A DNA stretch of 64,000 nt. It comes from Calothrix brevissima NIES-22. GTDB lineage: Bacteria; Cyanobacteriota; Cyanobacteriia; Cyanobacteriales; Nostocaceae. The notes beneath the pieces were generated by a model. It was not told the DNA's origin. It did not search any database and was given only the letters and a program-made list of their open reading frames with translations. Position 1 is the stretch's first letter. Each line of letters starts with the position of its first letter. Made by a program: the position numbers and the translations under genes. Of the stretch, positions 54,102 to 62,695 are shown one piece after another. Where the stretch lies: assembly GCF_002367995.1 (NCBI RefSeq), contig NZ_AP018207.1, positions 2,773,083 through 2,837,082 on the forward strand, written 5' to 3'.

Positions 54102-54129
54102 ATTGTGCTCATCTGATATTTTCTCACTC

Positions 54130-54139
54130 TAGTATTCCC
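54130..54139 (-). promoter_or_regulatory. Conserved leader motif GGGAATACTA, gene 4
   Basis: Decamer 28 nt before the ATG; differs from the gene 3 leader in two or three bases of the whole spacer. Confidence 0.6.
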
Positions 54140-54162
54140 AGATAGATAAGTAGAGCTACAAT

Positions 54163-57100
54163 TTACAAGGGAACCTCAATGATAAATTCAGTACCTTCAC
54201 CCAGAATAGATTGGCAATCCAACTTACCACCGTGAGTTTCTTCGACAATTTGTTTAGCTATAGCCAAACCCAAACCTGTACCTTTCCCGACAGCTTTAGT
54301 AGTAAATAAATGGTCAAATATTTTGTGTTTTACTTCTTCGCTCATCCCTTTACCATTATCAGCAATAGAGATTTTCACGTATTTATCTGCTATTGATGTG
54401 GTAATTGTAATGGAGTTAGGATGAGCTTGAATTTCTGCAAAAGTCCGTCCGTGATTCGATTCATCTAATGCGTCAATGGCATTAGCTAAAATATTCATAA
54501 ATACCTGATTTAATTGCCCAGGAAAACATTCAACTTGGGGTAAATCACAGTATTTAGTTGTTACTTCAATCGCGGGACGTTGTTCGTTAGCTTTGAGACG
54601 ATGTTTGAGAATTAAAATTGTGCTATCAATGCCTTCATGAAGATTAAATGGCACTTTATAATCTCTATCAGCACGGGAGAATGTGCGTAGGGAAGTGCTG
54701 ATATTTTTTAACCTATCACAAGCCATTGTCATAGAATCGAGCATTTTAGGCAAGTCTTCTATGCTATATTCCAAATCAATTTCTGACTCGTGGTCGAGGA
54801 TTTCTTCAGTTTTATCGGGTAAAGTTTCTTGATAGATTTTCAAATGTTCAATAATATCAGTAAAGGTGGGTTTAGTTTGTTCGAGAGTAGCATAAATAAA
54901 ACCAAGAGGATTATTCATTTCATGAGCGACACCAGCGACTAAGTTACCCAAGGCGGACATTTTTTCACTTTGGACGATTTGTAGTTGAGCATTTTGCAAG
55001 TTGTCTAAAGCTTGTTCTAATTCTTGGGCATATTCCTGAGAACGTTCATACAATCGCGCATTTTCTAGAGAAATGGCGGCTTGGGTGCAGAGTAGGTTGA
55101 GTAGTTCAATGCGATCGCTTGTAAACGCCCCCTTTGTTAAATTATTTTCTAGATATAAAATCCCCAGCAATTTACCTTGATTCAAAATTGGGCTACACAA
55201 AATACTCTTGGGCTGTTGACGGGTAATATAGGGGTCATTAGCGAAGGTGATATCTGCGGTTGCATCCAATAAGACAAAAGTCTGTTGATTGTTTTTGACT
55301 TTGTAAATCAGCTTGTGGGGAATTTCTTGACTGTCTTCAACGGGAAGACTTTGCAGGACAATGGGTTGTGTTCCTTGGGTAATTGCGCCTTGAATTAATA
55401 GATGATTTTCTTGCAGGAGGATTAACACAGATTTATCAGCACCAGCATTTTCGATGATGATGCTAAGTAACGATGCAAGCAGTTTTTCTAGTTCGATTTC
55501 CCCTGAGATAGATTGAGATGCTGTGAGAATTGCTTTTAAATCTAGAGTATCGGAAATACTGCTGCTAGAAGCCGAAGAACTGCTTTTTGTGACAGTCCCC
55601 AAGGTAAAGATAGTTTCGTTAGTGGAAACAACAGAACGACTTTGCTGTAATATGGGGGCGAGTAATTGGGAATAGCGGGTTTCTAAGTCGGCGACTTTGG
55701 CTTTGGCTCCCCATCGAGCATAACAATAATATGCTTCCTGCATATAACCTGCGGCGACTTTCTCTTTTTCCCAGTTGAGATAGAATTTAGCAGCAAGTTC
55801 ATTAGCTAGTGCTTCTTCTTGAATGTAGCCGTTGGCTTTGGCTTCTTTAATGGCGCGATCGTAAAATTCTATGGCTGCTATTTTATCATCTAAAACTCGA
55901 TGCTTTTCCGCTTCCACTAAATAGAAGCGATGCAACTGATTCATGGGTGCATAATTTGCCCACTGTTCCATTATCTGTTGATTTTCTGCTACCTGCTGTA
56001 AAATCTGCTGTTGTTCTGTGGATGATGCAGCAGGATATAAAGCGAGTTGTACTAAAGAATCATACCAGTTGAGCAATGGGATGTTAGTCATTGCATATCC
56101 TAAGCCGGAAGCTTGACATTTTTTAGCTTTAATTGCATATTCCACTGCCAAATCTAGGACTTGAAACAGATAACAAAGCATCAGTTTGTTGACACAAAAA
56201 TGCCATAAACTATTAGGATCGCTAGCTTGTTCATTTAATAACAGCATTGACTTTTCATCGTAGGCTGTACCAACTAATTCCCAAGGTGTAGCTGTTGGCT
56301 CGATTAAATTCAAGACAATTTGGTGATAAATATTGTGATAATTTAGTGTCGCTTGTTTGTGAATTTTGGCTAAAGCTGCACCATAAATCGTCAACTCACT
56401 CGCTAGTGTAGTTAATTCTTGACCAGCAACATAAGCGTGGTAGCAATAAACAGATGCACCGTGGCAAGCAAAAGCTAAGTCCCCAATGTCTAAACCTCTG
56501 GCATAGGCTTGCAGTAAGGGCTTGAGGGTAGCGGTGAGCGGTTCTTTCCAGTGGGTGATAAAACCATGAACAACTACCAGGACTCTGGCTTCATATTCAC
56601 GATCGCAAAATTTGGAAAGCATTTGCAAAGCTAACTGACCAAATTCATAACCAGGGAGGATACTGTTTGATTGACCACTCAGCATCAGTCCATACCCTGA
56701 GTAAAAGAAGGCACTGGCTGAGGTGTTGCCGTATTTGATGGATAGAGACAGTTCCTTCGGCACTAGCAAGCGATGGAGTTCTGGTTTTCCGAGATAAGCA
56801 GGAGTGTCTACTTTAACTAAGACACGCAGGGCGGCGCGTAATTCCGGCTGCTGCATTTCTGGTAAATCGGCTAACTGCGCTATTGTTTTATCACTGAGGA
56901 GAGCTTGAATTTCCTGTAAACCCAGAAAGAAATCTTGATCTGTGGGTTCTGAGGGAAACTCAATGCCAATCGGTCGCAAAAATTGCATGGCTGTATCAAT
57001 AGCTGCCAAGAATTTACTTTGAATCGCGTAGGCTTCAATTTTGACTTCGTAGACTTTGGCTGTATCAATAATTGCTTTGGCTTGTTGTAAAACTTCCTGG

Positions 57101-59571
57101 GCAAAGTTTTCCATTAAATCCAGTTCACCACTGAGGTAACTGGTTTCGGTAGCTTCGTTATACAAGCTTAAGGTGAAATCATAGTCAGATTGCCAAGGTT
57201 TGGTGGGGAGTAACTCAATACTGATTTTCAGGTAAGCTAGTGCAGCTTTGTAGGCGGTTGAGGCTTTAGCTTTTTTCCCAGCGATGAAATTTAAGCGAGA
57301 GAGTTGATGGCGTTCTTGTGGTTCATGGAATTGTTCAATGCCAATATTTAACTGATTGGCGATCGCAAAAACCTGTTCCTCTATTGCTGCTTCTGGGGTA
57401 TTTGACCACAATAAACGACCAATTTTGACATGGGTTGTCTGTTTTTGGTCTTCTGGGATTAATGAGTAAGCCGCTTGTTGGACGCGATCGTGCAGGAATT
57501 TATAAACAAAAATTTCCCCATTGTCTTGATTTACACCTTGGTTTTCTGTACCCACAAAAAACTTATAAATCTCTGTCTGCGGTAAAATTAAGCCTGACTG
57601 CAAAGCATTCCATAAACAAGTTGCAGTTTCTACTATAGATTCTTGACCAACTAAAGCTAATGTTTTTAAATCAAATTCATTCCCAATACAAGCTGCCAGT
57701 TTTAAAATCTCTTGGGTGGCTGTTGGTAGCTTTTGCAATTGCTGCGCCATAAATTCGACCACATCATCGGTCAAAGCCGCCTCTCGCACTTGCACAATAT
57801 CACACTGCCAATGCCCTGCGCCCCAGTCAAAGGTAATTAACTGGTCTTGATGTAATGCTTTCAAAAACTGGGTGGCAAAGAAGGGATTACCCTGAGTTTT
57901 CTGTATGACCCGTTCTGTCAGTGGTTTGACTACAGATGTGGGAGCATGAAGGGTATCGGCAATCAGATGATTGAGACTGGTAAAATTCAGGGGTTGTAGG
58001 GTAATGGTGTGGATTTTTGCCCCTGTTTTCTCCATGTCATTCAGGGTTAGCATTAACGGGTGGGCGGCAAATACCTCATTATCCCGATACGCACCTAACA
58101 GTAATAAACAGCCCGTTTGCGACTCAGACATTAACACTTGAATCAAATTCAATGAAGCTGAATCCGCCCATTGCAAATCATCCACAAACATCACTAACGG
58201 ATGTGCGGGGATGCTAAAGACTTGAATAAACTTTTGAAACAACAAATTAAACCGATTTTGGGCGGCGGTTCCTGATAATTGCGGTGCTGGGGGTTGTGCG
58301 CCAATAATCTGTTCGAGTTCAGGAATCAGTTCTACAATCACTTGAGCATTGTCTCCCAGTGCTGCTGAAATCTGATTTTTCCAGTGTTGCAATTGGGTAT
58401 CGCTTTCGGTTAATAATTGCCCCATCAAATCCCGGAAGGCTTGCACAAAGGCAGAAAAGGGAATATTGCGATTAAATTGGTCGAATTTGCCCTTAATAAA
58501 ATAACCGCGTTGTCTAACAATGGGTTTATGCACTTCGTTCACAACCGCAGTTTTCCCAATTCCGGAAAACCCAGCCACCAGCATCATCTCTGTTGTACCC
58601 TGGCTGACTCTTTCAAATGCTTCTAGGAGGGTTTGAACTTCGCCTTCCCTGCCATATAATTTATCGGGAATGATAAAGCGATCGCACAAATCCCTTTGTC
58701 CAATTTCAAACTCTCCAATCTCACCAGTTTCTCTTAACTGAATCAGACATTTTTCTAAATCAAATTTTAACCCCAACGCACTCTGATACCTATCTTCAGC
58801 ATTTTTCGCCATCAGTTTACTGACGATTTTTGAGAGTATCGAGGGAATATCTGGACGAATTTCAGCTATTAATGGCGGAATTTTCGCAAGATGAGAATGC
58901 ACCAATTCCATCGCATCATGAGATGAAAATGGTAATTCTCCTGTGAGCAGTTCATAAAAAGTCACACCCAGGGAGTAAAAATCTGTGCGGTAGTCAATCC
59001 CCCGATTCATTCTCCCGGTTTGTTCTGGAGATATATAAGCCAGTGTTCCTTCTAAAACATTGGGGTTAACTAGGGTTTGAGTTTCTCTGGGTAATAAGGA
59101 TGCAATACTAAAGTCGATTAATTTAACTTGCTTAGTTTCAGGATTAATTAAGATATTGCTGGGTTTGATATCTTTATGAATAATCCGCTCATGATAGAGT
59201 AAATCTAAGGTGTCACAGAGTGCGATCGCTATTACTAAAAACTCTTCTAAAGATGCGACACGCTGATTTTTCGTAAAATAATCCTTGAGAGAAATTCCCC
59301 CAAAGTCTTCCATAACTAACATATAGCCATTTTGCAGAGGTTCAAGGCTATAGGTTTGAATAATCAGAGGTGAGTTGAGATTTTTACCAATGGTGTACTG
59401 ATTGCGAAATAACAACAGTTCATGAAAATTGGGATAAGGATTTTTCAGTAGTTTGATAACTACCGCTACTGAGTCACTTTCTCTGACTGCGCGATAAACT
59501 ATTGTTCTCAAACCATTGTAGAGTTCTTCATTAATGCGATATCCAGGAATACTGACAAGAGTGCTAACCAT
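54163..59571 (-). CDS. Hybrid Ser/Thr kinase-AAA-GAF-histidine kinase, array gene 5, first in transcription order (no PAS)
   Basis: 1802 residues. The glycine-loop region reads YNGLRTIVYRA (Ser to Leu against the others). Kinase HKDIKPSN and DFS; AAA Walker A GFSGIGKTA, Walker B VMFVDDLQWADS. The AAA C-terminal part (RVIQKTQGNPFFATQFLKAL, LTDDVVEFMAQQLQKLP) differs from gene 4, but from about residue 690 (EDQKQTTHVKIGRLLWSNTPEA) it joins closely the sequence of genes 3 and 4. GAF ~1361-1511; HisKA His1550 in HEMNNPLGFIYATLEQ. As the gene furthest upstream it should carry the main promoter; the upstream region is itself a relic of an array spacer. Confidence 0.95.
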   Translation of the reverse strand: MVSTLVSIPGYRINEELYNGLRTIVYRAVRESDSVAVVIKLLKNPYPNFHELLLFRNQYTIGKNLNSPLIIQTYSLEPLQNGYMLVMEDFGGISLKDYFTKNQRVASLEEFLVIAIALCDTLDLLYHERIIHKDIKPSNILINPETKQVKLIDFSIASLLPRETQTLVNPNVLEGTLAYISPEQTGRMNRGIDYRTDFYSLGVTFYELLTGELPFSSHDAMELVHSHLAKIPPLIAEIRPDIPSILSKIVSKLMAKNAEDRYQSALGLKFDLEKCLIQLRETGEIGEFEIGQRDLCDRFIIPDKLYGREGEVQTLLEAFERVSQGTTEMMLVAGFSGIGKTAVVNEVHKPIVRQRGYFIKGKFDQFNRNIPFSAFVQAFRDLMGQLLTESDTQLQHWKNQISAALGDNAQVIVELIPELEQIIGAQPPAPQLSGTAAQNRFNLLFQKFIQVFSIPAHPLVMFVDDLQWADSASLNLIQVLMSESQTGCLLLLGAYRDNEVFAAHPLMLTLNDMEKTGAKIHTITLQPLNFTSLNHLIADTLHAPTSVVKPLTERVIQKTQGNPFFATQFLKALHQDQLITFDWGAGHWQCDIVQVREAALTDDVVEFMAQQLQKLPTATQEILKLAACIGNEFDLKTLALVGQESIVETATCLWNALQSGLILPQTEIYKFFVGTENQGVNQDNGEIFVYKFLHDRVQQAAYSLIPEDQKQTTHVKIGRLLWSNTPEAAIEEQVFAIANQLNIGIEQFHEPQERHQLSRLNFIAGKKAKASTAYKAALAYLKISIELLPTKPWQSDYDFTLSLYNEATETSYLSGELDLMENFAQEVLQQAKAIIDTAKVYEVKIEAYAIQSKFLAAIDTAMQFLRPIGIEFPSEPTDQDFFLGLQEIQALLSDKTIAQLADLPEMQQPELRAALRVLVKVDTPAYLGKPELHRLLVPKELSLSIKYGNTSASAFFYSGYGLMLSGQSNSILPGYEFGQLALQMLSKFCDREYEARVLVVVHGFITHWKEPLTATLKPLLQAYARGLDIGDLAFACHGASVYCYHAYVAGQELTTLASELTIYGAALAKIHKQATLNYHNIYHQIVLNLIEPTATPWELVGTAYDEKSMLLLNEQASDPNSLWHFCVNKLMLCYLFQVLDLAVEYAIKAKKCQASGLGYAMTNIPLLNWYDSLVQLALYPAASSTEQQQILQQVAENQQIMEQWANYAPMNQLHRFYLVEAEKHRVLDDKIAAIEFYDRAIKEAKANGYIQEEALANELAAKFYLNWEKEKVAAGYMQEAYYCYARWGAKAKVADLETRYSQLLAPILQQSRSVVSTNETIFTLGTVTKSSSSASSSSISDTLDLKAILTASQSISGEIELEKLLASLLSIIIENAGADKSVLILLQENHLLIQGAITQGTQPIVLQSLPVEDSQEIPHKLIYKVKNNQQTFVLLDATADITFANDPYITRQQPKSILCSPILNQGKLLGILYLENNLTKGAFTSDRIELLNLLCTQAAISLENARLYERSQEYAQELEQALDNLQNAQLQIVQSEKMSALGNLVAGVAHEMNNPLGFIYATLEQTKPTFTDIIEHLKIYQETLPDKTEEILDHESEIDLEYSIEDLPKMLDSMTMACDRLKNISTSLRTFSRADRDYKVPFNLHEGIDSTILILKHRLKANEQRPAIEVTTKYCDLPQVECFPGQLNQVFMNILANAIDALDESNHGRTFAEIQAHPNSITITTSIADKYVKISIADNGKGMSEEVKHKIFDHLFTTKAVGKGTGLGLAIAKQIVEETHGGKLDCQSILGEGTEFIIEVPL

Positions 59572-59652
59572 ATTGCGCTCATCTGATGATTTATCGATCT
59601 AGTATTCCCAGATGTCTCAAATTTATCTGTAAGTTAGAGTCAAAATTTACAC
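59572..59652. other. Relic array spacer upstream of the kinase block
   Basis: Runs parallel to the gene 1/gene 2 spacer: TAGTATTCCC, GATGTCTCAAATTTATCTGT, then CAAAATTTACAC, which in the other spacer contains the stop codon of gene 2 (TTA). Past TTACAC the similarity ends and the restriction-like pseudogene begins. Confidence 0.6.
59600..59609 (-). promoter_or_regulatory. Conserved leader motif GGGAATACTA, gene 5
   Basis: Decamer 28 nt before the ATG of the first gene, so it is present even where no kinase gene lies upstream. Confidence 0.6.
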
Positions 59653-59675
59653 GAGTACAGCTTTCAGCAATCTGA

Positions 59676-60095
59676 GAGAATGTAGCCAAAATGGTGCTAT
59701 TATCTCCTTTACTAGATTTAGCTGGATGTTATCGTGAGCCATTTTTATTAGCTACGGAAAAGTCGAGAGAAATTGCAATTGAGGATAAAGACGAAATTGT
59801 TAGAGGACGAATTGACGTTTTAGTTATTCAAGAACAACTGTAGTTGTGAGTAATTGAAGCTAAAAGAGCTAGTTTTTCCCTTTTAGAAGGTATACTGCAA
59901 GCGATCGCTGATATGCTGGCTAATCATCAGCCAGATAAACCTGTGTTTGGCTGTGTAACCAGTGGCGAAGATTTGTAGTTTATCAAGCTAATTCAGCAAG
60001 ATAAGTTTGAGTATGCTTTATCCGATAAATTTACGTTATCCGATTCTCGGGATATTCAAAAAATTGAGTTAACTTTTGAGTTGATATATGTCTAA
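59676..60095 (+). pseudogene. Decayed restriction-endonuclease-R-like (HSDR_N-type) protein
   Basis: A frame of 140 codons that reads as a nuclease-like family protein: MVLLSPLLDLAGCYREPF, EIAIEDKDEIVRGRIDVLVIQ, then VIEAKRASFSLLEGILQAIADMLANHQ, VFGCVTSGEDL, FIKLIQQDKFEYALSDKF. It is broken by TAG (59841-59843), TGA (59847-59849) and TAG (59976-59978), and another TGA at 59673 ends the frame upstream. The catalytic-like D...E-A-K elements (GRIDVLV, VIEAK) survive around the stops. The N-terminal part is missing, cut at the relic kinase spacer. Its stop TAA overlaps the ATG of the cysteine desulfurase. Confidence 0.75.
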
Positions 60096-61254
60096 TCGCC
60101 CCATCTACCTAGATTGCCATGCTACCACCCCCGTTGACGAACGAGTATTAGCAGCAATGATTCCTTACTTCACAGAAAAGTTTGGTAATCCAGCAAGTAT
60201 CAGTCATGTTTACGGTTGGGAAGCAGAAGCAGCTGTGAAACAAACGCGAGAAATTTTAGCAACAGCGATTAACGCCTCACCAGAAGAAATTGTTATTACT
60301 AGCGGGGCGACAGAAGCTAATAATTTGGCGATAAAAGGTGTAGCTGAAGCCTATTTCCAAAAAGGACAGCATATTATTACAGTGGCGACAGAACATAAAG
60401 CTGTTCTCGATCCCTGTGCATATTTAAAAACATTGGGTTTTGAAATTACAGTACTTCCCGTACAAAAAGACGGATTAATTGATTTAATTGAGTTAGAAAA
60501 AGCAATCCGCCCAGAGACAATTTTAGTGTCGGTAATGGCTGCAAATAACGAAATTGGCGTATTGCAGCCTTTATCAGCCATTGGCGAAATTTGCCGCGAT
60601 CGCAATATTCTTTTCCACACCGATGCCGCCCAAGCTATTGGTAAAATTCCCTTGGATGTGCAAGCGCAAAAAATTGACTTAATGTCGCTAACAGCACATA
60701 AAGTATACGGGCCGAAAGGTATTGGCGCGTTATATGTCAAGAGACGCAACCCCAGAGTCCAACTCGCCCCTCAACAACATGGCGGCGGACACGAACGAGG
60801 AATGCGATCGGGTACATTATATACACCGCAAATCGTCGGTTTCGGTAAAGCTGTAGAAATCGCTTTAGCAGAACAAGCAACAGAAAACCAACGCCAGACA
60901 CAACTGCGGTTAAAACTATGGGAACAGCTTTCGCAAATCGAAGGCGTTCATCTTAACGGACATCTTACCCAACGCCTACCAGGAAACCTAAGTATCAGCG
61001 TTGACGGCGTAGACGGTGCAGCACTTGGCTTAGGATTACAATCAATCATGGCAGTTTCCTCTGGTTCCGCTTGTAATTCAGCCGTCACAGCACCTTCCCA
61101 CGTTCTCACCGCCTTAGGACATCCCCCACAGCTAGCCTACGCCTCAGTCCGCTTTGGTATTGGTCGCTTCAATACCCCAGAGGAGATTGATATTGCAGCC
61201 AAACATGCGATCGCCACTATTAAAAGTTTGCGCAAGCAGACGACTTTGGTGTGA
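60088..61254 (+). CDS. Cysteine desulfurase (NifS/IscS family)
   Basis: A 388-residue PLP enzyme that moves sulfur from cysteine to Fe-S cluster scaffolds or other acceptors. The PLP Lys is Lys205 in LTAHKVYGPKG, the PLP-stacking His is His103 (ATEHKAV), and the active Cys is Cys329 in SSGSACNSAVTAPSHVL, in the long flexible loop typical of group I (NifS/IscS). The start LDCHATTPVD matches family N-termini (YLDxxATTPVD). No nifU, iscU or nif gene adjoins it in the window, so it is likely a housekeeping or accessory copy. Start ATG lies inside the end of the pseudogene, without a clear ribosome site. Confidence 0.94.
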   Translation: MSNRPIYLDCHATTPVDERVLAAMIPYFTEKFGNPASISHVYGWEAEAAVKQTREILATAINASPEEIVITSGATEANNLAIKGVAEAYFQKGQHIITVATEHKAVLDPCAYLKTLGFEITVLPVQKDGLIDLIELEKAIRPETILVSVMAANNEIGVLQPLSAIGEICRDRNILFHTDAAQAIGKIPLDVQAQKIDLMSLTAHKVYGPKGIGALYVKRRNPRVQLAPQQHGGGHERGMRSGTLYTPQIVGFGKAVEIALAEQATENQRQTQLRLKLWEQLSQIEGVHLNGHLTQRLPGNLSISVDGVDGAALGLGLQSIMAVSSGSACNSAVTAPSHVLTALGHPPQLAYASVRFGIGRFNTPEEIDIAAKHAIATIKSLRKQTTLV

Positions 61255-61477
61255 GGAGAAGGGAAGGGGGACAAGGGAGACAAGGGGGACAAGGAGGACA
61301 AGGAGGACAAGGAATTTTAGATTTTAGATTTGCGATAGCGCAGCGTAAAGCCTTCGGCATAGCTTCGCTTAGAGCGAGTCCGCGAGCGTCTTTTGGATTC
61401 CAATCTAAAATCTAAAATCCAAAATCCAAAATTGTTTCAATGCCCAATGCCCAATGCCCAATGCCCCATGCCCCATT
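61255..61477. repeat. Repeat-filled spacer after the cysteine desulfurase
   Basis: GGGACAAGG/GGACAAGGA 9-mers (about 61266-61312), then a long inverted pair built on ATTTTAGATTTTAGATT / AATCTAAAATCTAAAAT around a GCGATAGCGCAGCG...AGCGAGTCCGCGAGCG core (61316-61421), then five or six CAATGCC/CATGCCC heptamers (61440-61476) reaching the stop of the next gene. No gene. Confidence 0.85.
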
Positions 61478-62545
61478 TCAATAAGGATCTGAACTAAACC
61501 TTCCCCGTTTGACACTCCGCAGATAATAACCCCTACTGGGTATGTTTTTTAAATCAAAGGTGTCGCCACGGGGAACGCGCCAAATTTTGTAGTCGTGAAA
61601 TGTTAAAGGTGTGCGGGGTTTGCAAACTTCTGGCGGGCGATCGCCTAAAACAAAATATGCTGCACCCCTACCCATCACTTTCGCCACACCATATTTATCA
61701 ATGACTACCGATGTTTCTTCGCTAATGGCGATACCTAAAGCCCGTTGAGTTTTGCCATCCTGAATTTGACGGGCAATAAAAGCCATAATTCTGCCCATTC
61801 TTTTGCGCCTGTCAAAGTGAGTATCGACAATGGTTCCTGAAAGATGCCGCCATTTAAAAAAGTTGTAAGTGAAGGTAATATCCTGATAAGGATCTTCTAG
61901 GGCATCTTTGGTTTCAATCCCTTCTTCCGAAGAAGCACAAGCATCATAAACAAATTCGCTTTGGATCATCGCCCCCGCACTAGTACCGCCAATTCCCCCA
62001 CCTCTGGCGTAAACAGAATTGACAGCCGCCTCTAGTTTAGTGCCTTTCCAGTTACGGATGTATTGGCATTGGTCGCCGCCAGCAATAAAAATTACATCAG
62101 CTTTGCGGATTTTATCAACAATCTCCGCTTTGTTGGCATCGTTGCGATTGCTGACAATCAGCGTCTCTGCTGACCTTACGCCTTTCATTTCATAAATCAG
62201 TCGAGTGTAATCGTGATTACCATAGGTGCGGAGAACTACAACATTCACCTTAGTAGCGCAGTTAGTACCGCCCCTCACCTGGTGAATCATCCATTGAATC
62301 GCCTCCTCAACATCAGGGCCACCACCACCCAAGTTAAGCACAGGCCCGGCTAGGTGAGGTAAGGCAGGTAAAGCAGCAGGTAAGCTAGGTAAGGGAGCTA
62401 CAGGAGAATCAAAATCCTCGGTAATGTCCTGAAAATAGCGTCTCAAGTTTGCTGTAATATGGGTGATGAAGGTGGTTCCCATCTTCAGCAACATGGTTCC
62501 TAAATTTTTTAACCACTTTGCTATATTTGGAAAAGCCTTAGTCAT
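61478..62545 (-). CDS. Cyanophycinase-like peptidase (family S51)
   Basis: About 355 residues from the ATG at 62545, preceded by AGAAGG five bases upstream; a GTG at 62590 is less likely. The nucleophile Ser189 lies in GGTSAGAMI, the S51 G-x-S-A-G motif; VIFIAGGDQCQYIRNW and GTIVDTHFDRRKRMGRIMAFIA match cyanophycinase blocks. The first ~70 residues carry a Leu/Pro/Ala-rich linker (APLPSLPAALPALPHLAG) of unusual composition that precedes the catalytic domain. Cyanophycinases release Asp-Arg dipeptides from the nitrogen reserve cyanophycin; a related S51 peptidase activity cannot be excluded. No cyanophycin synthetase is in the window. Confidence 0.88.
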   Translation of the reverse strand: MTKAFPNIAKWLKNLGTMLLKMGTTFITHITANLRRYFQDITEDFDSPVAPLPSLPAALPALPHLAGPVLNLGGGGPDVEEAIQWMIHQVRGGTNCATKVNVVVLRTYGNHDYTRLIYEMKGVRSAETLIVSNRNDANKAEIVDKIRKADVIFIAGGDQCQYIRNWKGTKLEAAVNSVYARGGGIGGTSAGAMIQSEFVYDACASSEEGIETKDALEDPYQDITFTYNFFKWRHLSGTIVDTHFDRRKRMGRIMAFIARQIQDGKTQRALGIAISEETSVVIDKYGVAKVMGRGAAYFVLGDRPPEVCKPRTPLTFHDYKIWRVPRGDTFDLKNIPSRGYYLRSVKRGRFSSDPY

Positions 62546-62695
62546 GCTAACCTTCTGGTGCAAACTGCAATTATTTGCTAACTCTCTCACCAGAAGGGGT
62601 GAAATTCCCAGCGTACAAGGCTTGTACTGTTTTTTAACCCTAAAAATGCAGGGTAATCTTTTATTCTCTGCTCTGATTTTCGTTGCTTGTGCAAT

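Noticed and set aside
61478-62590. Longer GTG-initiated version of the cyanophycinase-like gene
   Set aside because: The ATG at 62545 has a well-spaced AGAAGG ribosome site; the 15 extra residues have no family support.
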